Counted from the first letter of the stretch, positions 8,468 to 17,117 are shown. The stretch is 48,026 nt of DNA from CAZHGD01 sp964531735 (GCA_964531735.1 CAZHGD010000042.1:1-48026), one strand, 5' to 3'. Notes: generated by a model not told the origin, from the sequence alone. Translations and numbers: made by a program.

Positions 8468-9241
8468 CTATTTCACGCCGTTCTTGTTATCGCCCGCTGG
8501 GGGGGTATCTTTATCCGAGGCCGGCGCCGGCACCGTAAACGAGAAGACATACTCCTCGCCGAGCGCGGCCCGGTTGTCCGCTTGCACCGCGGCGCTGACC
8601 TTGACGGTGTAGGTCTCGCCGGCGCGCCAGGGCGCGGCCGGTTCGAACGAGATCAGGCAGTCGCGGTAGAAGTGCTGCAACTTGCCCTCGACGGCCTGGC
8701 CCTTCGAGTCGGTGACCGTCACGGGCGTGCCGCGCTTGAGGACGTCGAGGCGGAGCGGCGTGCTGAAGTAGACATCGACGGCGGCCTTCGGCTCGACGTC
8801 CTTGGCGCCCGCCGCCGGCGCGGTGCGGAGGACCGAGACGCCGAAGACCACTGCGACGCGGTCCTTGTCCAGCAAGCCGTTGGCCTTGTTCCATTGCTCG
8901 AGTTGCTGGGCCTGTTCCTCGGTCACGTCCATCGAGCCGCCGGTGGGGTCGCCCTTGTGGACCTTCTCGGGCAGCAGCACGATCGGCGCGGCGCCGAGGC
9001 GCTTGTTGTCCTGCTTGGCCTCGGCCACCGTCGGCTTGTAGCCGGCGAACCCTTGCTGGTAGCGCGGGCTGTCGGCGAGCTTGTCGGTGGGGTAGAGCAG
9101 CCGCCCGTCGGGCGCGAACAGCTTCGGGAACCGACAGCGCTTCAGGTCCAGCTTGCGCGCGTCGATGATGACGCCACTCGGCACGTCGGCGGCGTGCCCA
9201 ACGGCGGCACACAGCAGCAGCACGACCAACGACTTCCTCAT
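8468..9241 (-). CDS. Secreted protein with LPP20-like segment and bacterial Ig-like domain
   Basis: 257 residues with a clear signal peptide (MRKSLVVLLLCAAVGHAA). The N-terminal mature part begins SGVIIDARKLDLK and continues to DNKRLGAAPIVLLPEK; this resembles the 'GLIIDARGLGL ... PLVI' segment that, from memory, recurs in LPP20-type and related envelope proteins. Residues about 140-245 resemble a bacterial Ig-like (SbsA/Big_5) sandwich: VDVYFSTPLRLDVLKRG through FEPAAPWRAGETYTVKV. The tail is Lys/Pro-rich. The ATG at 9241 overlaps the ligA stop as ATGA and has GAGG seven bases upstream. Function unknown; an envelope role is likely. Coupling to ligA is probably just compact packing. Confidence 0.7.
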   Translation of the reverse strand: MRKSLVVLLLCAAVGHAADVPSGVIIDARKLDLKRCRFPKLFAPDGRLLYPTDKLADSPRYQQGFAGYKPTVAEAKQDNKRLGAAPIVLLPEKVHKGDPTGGSMDVTEEQAQQLEQWNKANGLLDKDRVAVVFGVSVLRTAPAAGAKDVEPKAAVDVYFSTPLRLDVLKRGTPVTVTDSKGQAVEGKLQHFYRDCLISFEPAAPWRAGETYTVKVSAAVQADNRAALGEEYVFSFTVPAPASDKDTPPAGDNKNGVK

Positions 9242-11274
9242 ATGTTGACCTCTTCGAGCATGGCCGCGAATTCGGCCTCGCTCAGCACACGGACACCCAG
9301 GCTGCGCGCCTTGTCCAGTTTCGATCCGGCGTTGTCGCCGGCTACCACGTAACTCGTCTTGCGGCTGACACTGCCCGCGGACGCGCCGCCGCGTTGCCGC
9401 ACGGCGGCTTCGGCCTGTTCGCGCGTGAACCGCGTCAAGGCGCCAGTGAACACGAACGTCTGCCCGGCCCAGGCGTCGCTGCTCGCGGCGGTGGTCACCG
9501 GCTGCGGCTCAACGCCGGCCGCCAGCAGATCAACGACCAGCGCGCGGTTGTCTTCAGCCGCGAAGTAGGCCGTGAGGGAGGCGGCCGTCGCGGCGCCGAC
9601 GTCGCGCACGCCCTGCAGTTGCTCTTCGCTGGCTGCCATGACCGCGTCCAAGGTGCCGAACGCCGCCGCGATCGCCGCCGCCGCGGTCTCTCCCACGTGC
9701 CGGATGCCCAGCGCGAACAGGAACCGCGCCAACGAGGGTTGCCGCGACGCCTGAATCGACGCTACCGCGTTCGACGCCGAGCGCTCGCCCATCCGTTCCA
9801 GCGGCTGAAGTGAGTCGGCCGTCAGGCGGTACAGGTCCGCCGGCTCGGACACCAGGCCGGCGTCCAGCAACGAGGTGATCAACGCCTCGCCGACGCCGTC
9901 GATATCCATCGCGCCGCGCGACACGAAGTGCTCCAGGCGGGCCTGCAACTGCGCCGGGCAGCCCGAGCGGTTCGGGCAGCGCCAGATGGCCTCACCTTCG
10001 GGCCGCACCAGCGGCGTCTCGCAGGCCGGGCAGCAGGTCGGCAGCCGGTACGCTCGCGCCTCGGCCGGCCGCTGCTCGACGATGGTTCGGACCACCTCCG
10101 GAATGATGTCGCCGGCCTTCTGAATCACCACCGTGTCGCCGATGCGCACGTCCTTGCGGTCGACCTCGTCCTGGTTGTGCAATGACGCACGCGCGACCGT
10201 GGTGCCGGCGAGGAAGACCGGTTCGAAGACGGCCGTGGGCGTCACCGCGCCGGTGCGCCCGACGCTGGCCTCGATATCGATGACGCGGGTCTCGGCCTGC
10301 TCGGCGGGCAGCTTGAACGCAATCGCCCACCGCGGCGAGCGCGACAACTCCCCGAGCTGCCGCTGGAGCGCGAAGGCGTTCACCTTGATCACCACGCCGT
10401 CGATATCGCACGGCAGATCATGGCGGCGCTCGGTCCACAGCCGCTGGAAGGCAATCGCCGCCTCGGGACCACAGAGCAGCGCGGCCTCGCTGCTGACGCG
10501 GAACCCGGCCGCCCGCAGCCAGCCGAGGAAGCCCCACTGGCTGTCGGGCAACTCGCCGCTGACGGCGCCGTACGTGTAGGCCAGGAAGTCGAGACGCCGC
10601 GCGGCGGTGACCCGGCTGTCGAGTTGGCGGAGCGAGCCGGCGGCCGCATTGCGCGGGTTGGCGAACAGCGGCTCGCCGCGTTGCTCGCGCTGCTCGTTCA
10701 GGCGCGCGAACTCGCGCTTGGCCAGGTACACCTCGCCGCGGATCTCAATCCGCTCGGGCACCGCGCAACCGGCCCGGAAGGCCAGTGGGAGGCTGCGGAT
10801 GGTCCGCAGGTTGGCGGTGACATCCTCGCCGTTGGTGCCGTCCCCGCGAGTCGCGCCGCGGACCAGATGCCCGTGCTCATAGGTCAGCGAGACACCGAGA
10901 CCGTCGATCTTCAGTTCGCCGACGTACTCCACCGGCGGGTCCGCCTCGGTCAACTCCAGCAGCCGACGGACGCGCGCGTCGAACTCGCGCAGTTCGTCAT
11001 CGTTCATGGCGTTCTGCAGCGACAGCATCGGCGCGCCATGAGCCACACTCTCAAAGGCGGCCAGCGGGCTCGCGCCGACGCGCTGAGTCGGCGAATCGGG
11101 CGTGGCCAAGGCCGGCCAGCCGCCCTCCAGCTCCTGCAGGCGGCGTAGCGCCCGGTCGTACTCGGCGTCGCTCATGGTCGGCGCGTCGAGCACGTAGTAC
11201 CGGTAGTTGGCCTCGTTGAGCTGGGCGGTCAGTTGCGCGGCCTCGTCGCGCACCGCTGGTGGGACATGACCCAT
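9238..11274 (-). CDS. ligA: NAD+-dependent DNA ligase LigA
   Basis: 678 residues, the usual LigA length. It seals nicks during replication and repair using NAD+. Visible parts in order: NAD-binding Ia region (residues about 10-75), the adenylation motif ELKIDGLG with catalytic Lys122, RGDGTNGEDVT, the OB fold, a four-Cys zinc finger (CPAC at the first pair, C-x5-C at the second), helix-hairpin-helix repeats (IDGVGEALI, ALGIRHVGE, GVRDVGAAT) and a C-terminal BRCT domain (about 598-678, TFVFTGAL). All essential motifs are intact. The ATG at 11274 is preceded by AGGAGG ten bases upstream, overlapping the DUF58 stop codon. It is the clear housekeeping gene of the region. Confidence 0.97.
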   Translation of the reverse strand: MGHVPPAVRDEAAQLTAQLNEANYRYYVLDAPTMSDAEYDRALRRLQELEGGWPALATPDSPTQRVGASPLAAFESVAHGAPMLSLQNAMNDDELREFDARVRRLLELTEADPPVEYVGELKIDGLGVSLTYEHGHLVRGATRGDGTNGEDVTANLRTIRSLPLAFRAGCAVPERIEIRGEVYLAKREFARLNEQREQRGEPLFANPRNAAAGSLRQLDSRVTAARRLDFLAYTYGAVSGELPDSQWGFLGWLRAAGFRVSSEAALLCGPEAAIAFQRLWTERRHDLPCDIDGVVIKVNAFALQRQLGELSRSPRWAIAFKLPAEQAETRVIDIEASVGRTGAVTPTAVFEPVFLAGTTVARASLHNQDEVDRKDVRIGDTVVIQKAGDIIPEVVRTIVEQRPAEARAYRLPTCCPACETPLVRPEGEAIWRCPNRSGCPAQLQARLEHFVSRGAMDIDGVGEALITSLLDAGLVSEPADLYRLTADSLQPLERMGERSASNAVASIQASRQPSLARFLFALGIRHVGETAAAAIAAAFGTLDAVMAASEEQLQGVRDVGAATAASLTAYFAAEDNRALVVDLLAAGVEPQPVTTAASSDAWAGQTFVFTGALTRFTREQAEAAVRQRGGASAGSVSRKTSYVVAGDNAGSKLDKARSLGVRVLSEAEFAAMLEEVNI

Positions 11275-11288
11275 GTTCGCGTGGCCTC

Positions 11289-12179
11289 CTATCGAACCAG
11301 ACCAATGCGCCGCAGGGCGGCCAGCACGGTCGAGCCGAGGTCCTCGTCGGTCGTGGTGCGCAGGTAGCCCATGCCGCGGCCGACACAGAACCGGCGCAGG
11401 TCCTCGCAGTAGGTGGCCGCGTTCTGGCGATAGCGCCGCAACAGGCTGTCGCTGATGGTGACTTCGCGCACCGCGCCCGTTTCGGCGTCGACCAGCTTCA
11501 GGTCACCCGTGGCGGCCGGATTGAGTTCGTCGGGGCTGAGCACTTGCACCGCCACGACGTCGAACCCGCGTGTCAACAGGGCGCTCAGCCCACGCTGGTA
11601 ACCTTGCGGGTCGAGGAAGTCGCTGACCACCACGCAGAGACCGGCTCGGCGGTGCTCGTGCGCGAAGCGGGTCAGCGCCGTGCCCAGATCGGTCTCGCCG
11701 TCGGCCGCCAGCCGGTCGAGCCAGTCCAGCACTCGGAAGATGCTACCCCCGCCGCGGACCGGTGGCAAGCCCGGATCGAGGCGCCCGCCGAACGACGCCA
11801 CGGCGACGCGGTCGAGCCCGGACAGGCCGATGTGCGCCAACGCGGCCACCAGGCGGCGCGCGTGATCGAGCTTGGCCGGCTGCCCGAAGCCCATCGAGCG
11901 GCTGCGGTCGATCAGCAGATGGACCCGCAGGTCCTCTTCCTCCACGAACAGCTTGATCAGCAGGCGGTCCAGCCGCCCGGCGATGTTCCAGTCGAGGTAA
12001 CGCAGGTCGTCGCCTGGCACATAGTCGCGGTAGTCGGCGAATTCCACGCTGACGCCGCGGCGGGTGCTGCGCTTCTCGCCTTTGGTGGCACCGGCGTAGG
12101 CCCGCTTGCTGATCAGACTCAGCCGCTCCATGGTGCGGAGCAACTCGGCATCGAGCCAGGTTGGCAGAGCGGTCGGCAT
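11289..12179 (-). CDS. DUF58 / VWA-like domain protein
   Basis: 296 residues from ATG 12179. The frame extends upstream but that part is antisense to the UroD-like gene. The DUF58 hallmark VPGDDLRYLDWNIAGR is at about residues 54-69, followed by a von Willebrand A-like MIDAS start, LLIDRSRSM (D91-x-S93-x-S95), and a second acidic strand CVVVSDFLD. DUF58 proteins usually sit beside MoxR AAA ATPases and take part in chaperone or envelope-related assembly; no MoxR gene is in this window. No Shine-Dalgarno is evident before 12179, so the start is less certain. It is the first gene of the leftward run that includes ligA and is divergent from the UroD-like gene. Confidence 0.88.
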   Translation of the reverse strand: MPTALPTWLDAELLRTMERLSLISKRAYAGATKGEKRSTRRGVSVEFADYRDYVPGDDLRYLDWNIAGRLDRLLIKLFVEEEDLRVHLLIDRSRSMGFGQPAKLDHARRLVAALAHIGLSGLDRVAVASFGGRLDPGLPPVRGGGSIFRVLDWLDRLAADGETDLGTALTRFAHEHRRAGLCVVVSDFLDPQGYQRGLSALLTRGFDVVAVQVLSPDELNPAATGDLKLVDAETGAVREVTISDSLLRRYRQNAATYCEDLRRFCVGRGMGYLRTTTDEDLGSTVLAALRRIGLVR

Positions 12180-12209
12180 GGTGCCAGATTGGCAACCTGG
12201 CGGCGTCCA

Positions 12210-12224
12210 CCTTCCCGTGGAAGG
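12210..12224. promoter_or_regulatory. Palindrome in divergent intergenic region
   Basis: CCTTCC-CGT-GGAAGG, a perfect 6-base inverted repeat with a 3-base spacer, lies in the 90 bases between the DUF58 start (12179, leftward) and the UroD-like start (12270, rightward). It could be an operator shared by both. No convincing -35/-10 pair was found here. Confidence 0.3.
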
Positions 12225-12269
12225 GATGCCGCGATCGCCTGCGAACAGCGGCCGCGTGAGGTGGATCGG

Positions 12270-13511
12270 ATGTTCAACCAGGACGACCGCCGACTGATCC
12301 GTGACCTGGCCCGACGGGTGGCCGAGGTGGCGGCGGATCCGGTGCAGGCGGCACGCCGCGCCCTGTGGCGCGAGCATAACGCGCTGCGGCCGTGTCGCCC
12401 GCTGCTGCTGGTCTTCCCCGAAGGCTCCTGGGCCGAACTGGTGCCGGCCGACAGCCTGCGGGCGCAGGATCCGGCAGCGCAAGGCATCGAGGCCGAACTG
12501 CGGCGGCGGCTGTACCAGGCGGAGCACTTCGACTGCGACAACGTGGTCGAGGCCGAGTGGATCGTGCCCAAGGTCATCGGCCAGACCGGTTGGGGCGTGA
12601 GCGGCCGGCACCGGCCGAGCCCCGAGGCGCGTGGTGCCTGGGCGTTCGAGCCGGTCATCGAGCAGCCCAGCGACCTGGCCAAGCTGCGCTTTCCAGAGGT
12701 CACCTACGACGAAGCGGCCGGTGAACGCAACCTGGCGGCGATGCAGGACCTGTTCGGTGACCTGCTCGAGGTCAAGCTCAAAGGGATCGCGCACGTCTCC
12801 TACCATCTGATGAACCAGTGGACCAGCCTGCGTGGCCTGGAGCAGGTGTTCGTCGACATGTACGCCGCGCCGGGCTTCCTGCACGACGCTTTGGGGCATC
12901 TGGCCGAGGGCCACCGGCGGCTGCTGGCACAGTACCAGCAACTGGGCCTGCTGAGCCTGAACAACGACAGCACCTACCATTCGTCCGGCGGGGTGGGGTA
13001 CAGCGACGAGCTGCCGGGTGCTGACTACGACGGCCGGCACGTTCGACCGAGCGACCTGTGGGCGTCGGCCGAGGCGCAGGAGTTGGCGGTGGTGTCGCCC
13101 GAACAGCACTATGAGTTCGCGCTGCAGTATGAGATACCGCTGCTGGCGCCGTTCGGTCTGAACGGCTACGGGTGCTGCGAGGACCTGTCGCGCAAACTGA
13201 CCGAAGTGCTGGCGATACCCAACCTGCGACGCGTGTCGATCGCGCCGTCGGCCGATCTGGCGCGCTCGGCGGCGGGTCTGGGCCGGCGGGCCATCCTGTC
13301 GTGGAAGCCGCAGCCGGCCGACCTGGTTGGCGCCTTCGACGAAGACCGCATTCGCGCGTACCTGCGCGGAGCGTTGGAGGCGGCGCGCGACACCGTGCTC
13401 GAGATCATCCTGAAGGACACCCACACCTGTGAGCAGAAGCCCGAACGGTTCGACCGTTGGACGCGACTGGCGCGGCAAGAGATCGAGCGGGCGGTGGAGA
13501 AGCAGTCATGA
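12270..13511 (+). CDS. UroD-like (uroporphyrinogen decarboxylase superfamily) protein
   Basis: 413 residues from ATG 12270, with GAGG eight bases upstream. It matches the large UroD-like group of Armatimonadota/Lentisphaerota-type genomes rather than HemE: NGYGCCEDLSRKL, then IPNLRRVSIAPSADL and GRRAILSWKPQPADL near the C-terminus. The superfamily includes HemE and zinc/corrinoid methyltransferases (MtaA/MtbA); the adjacent Cys pair in GYGCCED could bind zinc, but the usual H-x-C pattern is not evident. The reaction is unknown. The ATGA overlap with the next gene, an alcohol dehydrogenase, suggests shared catabolism of a small metabolite, perhaps a methylated or polyol compound (inference). 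It is cytoplasmic. Confidence 0.8.
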   Translation: MFNQDDRRLIRDLARRVAEVAADPVQAARRALWREHNALRPCRPLLLVFPEGSWAELVPADSLRAQDPAAQGIEAELRRRLYQAEHFDCDNVVEAEWIVPKVIGQTGWGVSGRHRPSPEARGAWAFEPVIEQPSDLAKLRFPEVTYDEAAGERNLAAMQDLFGDLLEVKLKGIAHVSYHLMNQWTSLRGLEQVFVDMYAAPGFLHDALGHLAEGHRRLLAQYQQLGLLSLNNDSTYHSSGGVGYSDELPGADYDGRHVRPSDLWASAEAQELAVVSPEQHYEFALQYEIPLLAPFGLNGYGCCEDLSRKLTEVLAIPNLRRVSIAPSADLARSAAGLGRRAILSWKPQPADLVGAFDEDRIRAYLRGALEAARDTVLEIILKDTHTCEQKPERFDRWTRLARQEIERAVEKQS

Positions 13512-14524
13512 AAGTGGTCGCGATTACCGGTGAGCGGCAGGCGTCGTTGGTCGACGTGCCCGATCCGCAGCCGAAAGAGAACTGGGCGCTGGTGAAGATC
13601 ACCGTGGCGCCGATGTGTACCGAGTACAAGTCGTGGCTCGCCGGCCACCAGGGCGACCACCTGGGCCACGAGGCCGTCGGCGAGGTGGTGGCCGTCGCGC
13701 AGCCGGGTCGCGTGAAGCCGGGCGACCGGGTGATCGTCCAGCCGCAGTACCCCTGCGGCGTGTGTCCGCTGTGCGTGGCCGGCGACTACATCCACTGCCA
13801 GCACTGCGTGAACTTCGCGGCCTTCACCGGCTCGCCGCACGGCAGTGCCACCTATGCGCAGTACCTCGTGAAGCCCGACTGGCTGCTCTCACCCATCCCC
13901 GATGACGTCAGCGACGAGCTGGCCGGCCTGGCCATCTGCGGTCTGGGACCGTCGTTCGGCGCTTTCGACCTGATGGGTGTGAGCGCGTTCGACACGGTGC
14001 TGATCACCGGGCTCGGCCCCGTCGGCCTGGGCGGGGTGGTCAACGCACGGTACCGTGGCGCGCGGGTCATTGCCGTGGAGGGCAACGCGTGGCGGGCCGA
14101 GCGCGCGCGCGAACTGGGTGCGGAGTTGGTGCTCGATCCGCGCGACGACACCAACCTGCAGCAGATTCTGGACGCCACCGGCGGTCGTGGCGCCGACGCC
14201 GGCCTCGACTGCTCCGGCTCGCCGCAGGCGCAGCGCCTGCTGATCGACGCCGCGCGGCGCAAGGGCAAGGTGGCGTTCGTGGGCGTGAGCTTCCACGACA
14301 CCATCATCCACATCACGCCGGACCTGGTGAACAAGGGCCTCAGCCTGCACGGTGCCTGGCACTACAACCTCAACGCCACCTGGCGCCTGGTGCAGGTGAT
14401 CCAGCGGCACGCCGGCATCGAGCAGTTGATCAGCCACTGCTACCCGATGTCGCAGGTGCAGCAGGCCTTCGAGACGCTGGCCGAGCAGAACACCGCCAAG
14501 GTGATGCTGAAGCCCTGGTCGTGA
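13508..14524 (+). CDS. Zinc-type medium-chain alcohol dehydrogenase
   Basis: 338 residues from ATG 13508 (ATGA overlap with the UroD-like gene). It shows the MDR fold: catalytic-zinc residues C37 and H54-E55 (LGHEAVGEV), structural-zinc Cys at 83, 86, 89 and 97 (CX2CX2CX7C), and an NAD(P)-binding strand with GLGPVGLGG. Residue spacing is canonical, so both zinc sites should be occupied. It would oxidise a polyol or sugar alcohol in the cytoplasm; the substrate cannot be told. It is the second gene of a two-gene unit and ends in a hairpin shared with the convergent lipoprotein gene. Confidence 0.88.
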   Translation: MKVVAITGERQASLVDVPDPQPKENWALVKITVAPMCTEYKSWLAGHQGDHLGHEAVGEVVAVAQPGRVKPGDRVIVQPQYPCGVCPLCVAGDYIHCQHCVNFAAFTGSPHGSATYAQYLVKPDWLLSPIPDDVSDELAGLAICGLGPSFGAFDLMGVSAFDTVLITGLGPVGLGGVVNARYRGARVIAVEGNAWRAERARELGAELVLDPRDDTNLQQILDATGGRGADAGLDCSGSPQAQRLLIDAARRKGKVAFVGVSFHDTIIHITPDLVNKGLSLHGAWHYNLNATWRLVQVIQRHAGIEQLISHCYPMSQVQQAFETLAEQNTAKVMLKPWS

Positions 14525-14537
14525 GCCGCACGGCTCA
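14522..14537. terminator. Bidirectional hairpin spanning two stop codons
   Basis: TGAGCC-GCAC-GGCTCA is a perfect 6-base stem with a 4-base loop. Its left end is the TGA of the alcohol dehydrogenase and its right end is the TGA (read on the minus strand) of the lipoprotein gene. There is no U-tract, so it may block or attenuate read-through rather than act as a strong intrinsic terminator. Confidence 0.5.
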
Positions 14538-15614
14538 GCGCTCGCGGATCAGCCCGCCCAGGTCGCGGTCGTAGCGGTACTGCTCGGTGCGTGGCGCGCC
14601 GTCGGGTGGTGTGAGGGTCACTGACAGCCGGCCCAGGTCGGCCTGGTCGGTGACCCGCACCACGCCGGCGGGCTGCCAGGTGTCGCCGGTCGAGCCGAGG
14701 GCGACCGACACGCCCGCCGCGCCTTCGCGCCGCAGCCGCGCGCGGCGGCCGCCATGCGGCCAGGCCCAGATCACGCCGCTGCCGTCGGGCAGGACGGTCA
14801 AGGTGAAGCCGACGCGTCCTTGAGGATCATGGCACTCACAGACCTCGCCGGGCGCAAACTCCTTGGCGGTCAGGCCCTTGCCGGTGTCGATCTGCAGGGA
14901 GTTGTGCAGGATCTTGCCGGCGGCATCCAGGCGGAAGTGGGTGGCCTGCGTGCCGAGCCAGCCTGGCCAGCCGAGCATGATGTGGAAGTGCGGCGGGTGG
15001 TCGACGTGCCCGTTGGGGAAGTTCGTTTCGAAGCCGTACAGGCGCACGTCGCCGGTGAACCCGAGTTCGGCCGCGTCGGCCAGGCCCATCAGCCGCGCCG
15101 CTTCCCGGGCGGCGAACAGGTAGTCGAGTTGCGCCTGGATGGCGACTGCCGGCCACTCGCCGGTGCGGTATGGGCCGGCGCGGCGGGCGAGCCAGTTGTG
15201 GAACACCAAGAGGTTGATGTGCCGGCCACTGGGAATGGCCGTGCGCACACCGGTGGGCGGCCCGCCGCGGTGTACCCGGAACCGCCACTCGTCGGCGGCC
15301 CGGCTGACCGGGCCGTCGGCGCCGAGTACGCGGCTCACCGCGACGCCCGGCCAGCGCACCACCACCGTGGGCGGTGCCACGCCCTTGCCGTCGGCCTCGA
15401 GCGTGAAGTAGTACTCGGCCTCGTTTTGGCCGGTGTGGGCCTCGTCGCTGAGCAGACGCCAGCGCTCGGGCTCGGACACCACGGTGACGGTGGGTCGGGC
15501 CGCGGTCGGCCCGACGGCCTCCTTGACCAACTTGGCCCCGACCCGCGTCACGTCCTTGGCCGCGCTGCAGCCCAGCGCCAGGAGCCCGCAGGCGATCACC
15601 GCAACTCGTGTCAT
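14535..15614 (-). CDS. Predicted lipoprotein of unknown function
   Basis: 359 residues starting at ATG 15614, with GGAGCGGAG just upstream. The N-terminus MTRVAVIACGLLALGC is a lipoprotein signal with lipobox LALGC. The mature part is beta-rich with a motif HVDHPPHFHIMLGWPGW in mid-protein, whose clustered His could bind metal, and ends with further beta strands. No family was recognised. It would be anchored to a membrane and face outward. It is divergent from the sulfatase gene with 83 bases between, so the two could be co-regulated. A near-identical extended -10 element lies upstream (see 15629-15639). Confidence 0.7.
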   Translation of the reverse strand: MTRVAVIACGLLALGCSAAKDVTRVGAKLVKEAVGPTAARPTVTVVSEPERWRLLSDEAHTGQNEAEYYFTLEADGKGVAPPTVVVRWPGVAVSRVLGADGPVSRAADEWRFRVHRGGPPTGVRTAIPSGRHINLLVFHNWLARRAGPYRTGEWPAVAIQAQLDYLFAAREAARLMGLADAAELGFTGDVRLYGFETNFPNGHVDHPPHFHIMLGWPGWLGTQATHFRLDAAGKILHNSLQIDTGKGLTAKEFAPGEVCECHDPQGRVGFTLTVLPDGSGVIWAWPHGGRRARLRREGAAGVSVALGSTGDTWQPAGVVRVTDQADLGRLSVTLTPPDGAPRTEQYRYDRDLGGLIRER

Positions 15615-15628
15615 GCTCCGCTCCGGCG

Positions 15629-15639
15629 CCAGTGTAGCA
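15629..15639 (-). promoter_or_regulatory. Extended -10 element (minus strand)
   Basis: Read on the minus strand this is TGCTACACTGG, i.e. TG-C followed by the -10 hexamer TACACT (15636 to 15631), 17 bases before the lipoprotein ATG. The same 11 bases occur before the NUDIX gene at 23201-23211. Confidence 0.45.
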
Positions 15640-15697
15640 GAGCCGCGCCGCGGCAGGAATGCGCGCTGGGCGGCCAATCTGCCGCCAGGGGCAGACC

Positions 15698-17107
15698 ATG
15701 CAGCGACCCAACATCCTGATCCTCTACACCGACCAGCAGCGGTGGGACGCCCTTGGGGCCAACGGCAATCCGGACCTCCGCACGCCCCGGCTGGACCAGC
15801 TGGCCGCGGAGGGGCTCAACCTCGACCACTGCTTCGTCCAGAGCCCCGTCTGCATGCCCAGCCGCGCCAGCTTCCTGACGGGGCAGTACCCCTCGACGCT
15901 TGGTGTGCAACACATGGCCGTGCCCTTGCCGGAGGCCACACTGACGCTGCCGCGGCTGCTGCGGCCGTATGGCTACCGCTGCGCCAACCTGGGCAAGCTG
16001 CACTTCCGGCCGCACGCCAACCGGGACCACCGCGTGCCACATCCGGACTACGGCTTCGACCACCTGGAGATCGCCGACGAGCCTGGCGTCTACGAGGATG
16101 CCTACCGCGCCTGGGTGCGCCGCGAGGCGCCGTCGCAGCTCGACCACCTCAGCCTGGGCCTGCCGCCGGCCACCGACGTCTGGTACCGCACCATGGGGCT
16201 GCACGACACCGTCCGGCATCCGGAAGCCGGTGGTCGCAACGACTGGCTCGGACCGACGGCGTTCGCGGGCGACGAGCGCTACACGCACACGGCGTTCGTG
16301 GCCGACCGGACCATCGCGTTCCTGGAGGCCCAGGACGCGCGCCAGCCGTTCCTGGCCATCGCCGGCTTCTACTCGCCGCACGCGCCGTGGGTGGCGCCGC
16401 AACGCTACCTGGACCGGTACGACCCGGAGCAGTTGAGCCTGCCGACCTTCCCGCCCGAGGTGGACCGACGCCGCGGCGACGGCTTCAGCGACGCGCGGCT
16501 GCGCGCGGCGCGGCAGGGCTACTACGCCATGGTCAGTGAGGTCGACCACCACGTTGGCCGCATTCTCGACCAACTGGCGGCGCGGGGCCTGGCCGGCAAC
16601 ACCGTGGTGGTGTTCACCTCGGACCACGGCGAATGGCTGGGCGAGCACCTCAAGTGGGGCAAAGGCTACTGCGGCGAGGAGGCGGTGCAGCGCGTGCCGC
16701 TGATCGTGCGCTGGCCGGCCGGCCTGGCGGCGCCCGGTCGGACGATCGAGCACATCTGCGAGGCGGTCGACGTGCTGCCGACCTTGCTGGACTGCGCGGG
16801 CATCCAGGTGCCGCCGCAGGTGCAGGGCCGGGCCTTCACGCACTGGCTGCGCGGCGACGCCGCACCGACGCGCGACTCCGCGGTCCTGGAACACACCGGC
16901 TGGCGCACGCTACGGACCGCCTCGCACCGCTATGTGATGCACACGGACGGCCGTGAGAGCCTGTTCGACCTGCGCCAGCCCTGGGGCGAATACCGCGACC
17001 TTGCCGGCGACCCGGCCGGTGCCGGCGACCTGGCGGCGCATCGGCACCAGTTGTTGTGCCGACTGCTGGAGATGGAGCAGCCGCTGCCGCGGACCTGGCC
17101 CTACTGA
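15698..17107 (+). CDS. Type I sulfatase (arylsulfatase family), no signal peptide
   Basis: 469 residues from ATG 15698, AGGGG about eight bases upstream. The sulfatase signature C52-M-P-S-R56 followed by ASFLTGQYP is intact; C52 is the residue converted to formylglycine. Other active-site pieces are TDQQRWD (metal Asp12), GKLHF, and FTSDHGEWLGEH (D309-H310, metal ligands). Sulfatases cleave sulfate esters. The N-terminus MQRPNILILYTD has no signal peptide, so this enzyme is probably cytoplasmic, as for choline-sulfatase-like members. It needs a formylglycine-generating enzyme; the only SUMF1 domain in this window lacks one of the two catalytic Cys. Substrate unknown; a sulfated sugar is likely given the surrounding genes. 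Confidence 0.92.
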   Translation: MQRPNILILYTDQQRWDALGANGNPDLRTPRLDQLAAEGLNLDHCFVQSPVCMPSRASFLTGQYPSTLGVQHMAVPLPEATLTLPRLLRPYGYRCANLGKLHFRPHANRDHRVPHPDYGFDHLEIADEPGVYEDAYRAWVRREAPSQLDHLSLGLPPATDVWYRTMGLHDTVRHPEAGGRNDWLGPTAFAGDERYTHTAFVADRTIAFLEAQDARQPFLAIAGFYSPHAPWVAPQRYLDRYDPEQLSLPTFPPEVDRRRGDGFSDARLRAARQGYYAMVSEVDHHVGRILDQLAARGLAGNTVVVFTSDHGEWLGEHLKWGKGYCGEEAVQRVPLIVRWPAGLAAPGRTIEHICEAVDVLPTLLDCAGIQVPPQVQGRAFTHWLRGDAAPTRDSAVLEHTGWRTLRTASHRYVMHTDGRESLFDLRQPWGEYRDLAGDPAGAGDLAAHRHQLLCRLLEMEQPLPRTWPY

Positions 17108-17117
17108 GCCGCGAGCG

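Noticed and set aside
12270..13511. UroD-like gene as hemE (uroporphyrinogen decarboxylase)
   Set aside because: The motifs and context fit the divergent UroD-like family rather than haem biosynthesis, and no other haem gene is nearby.
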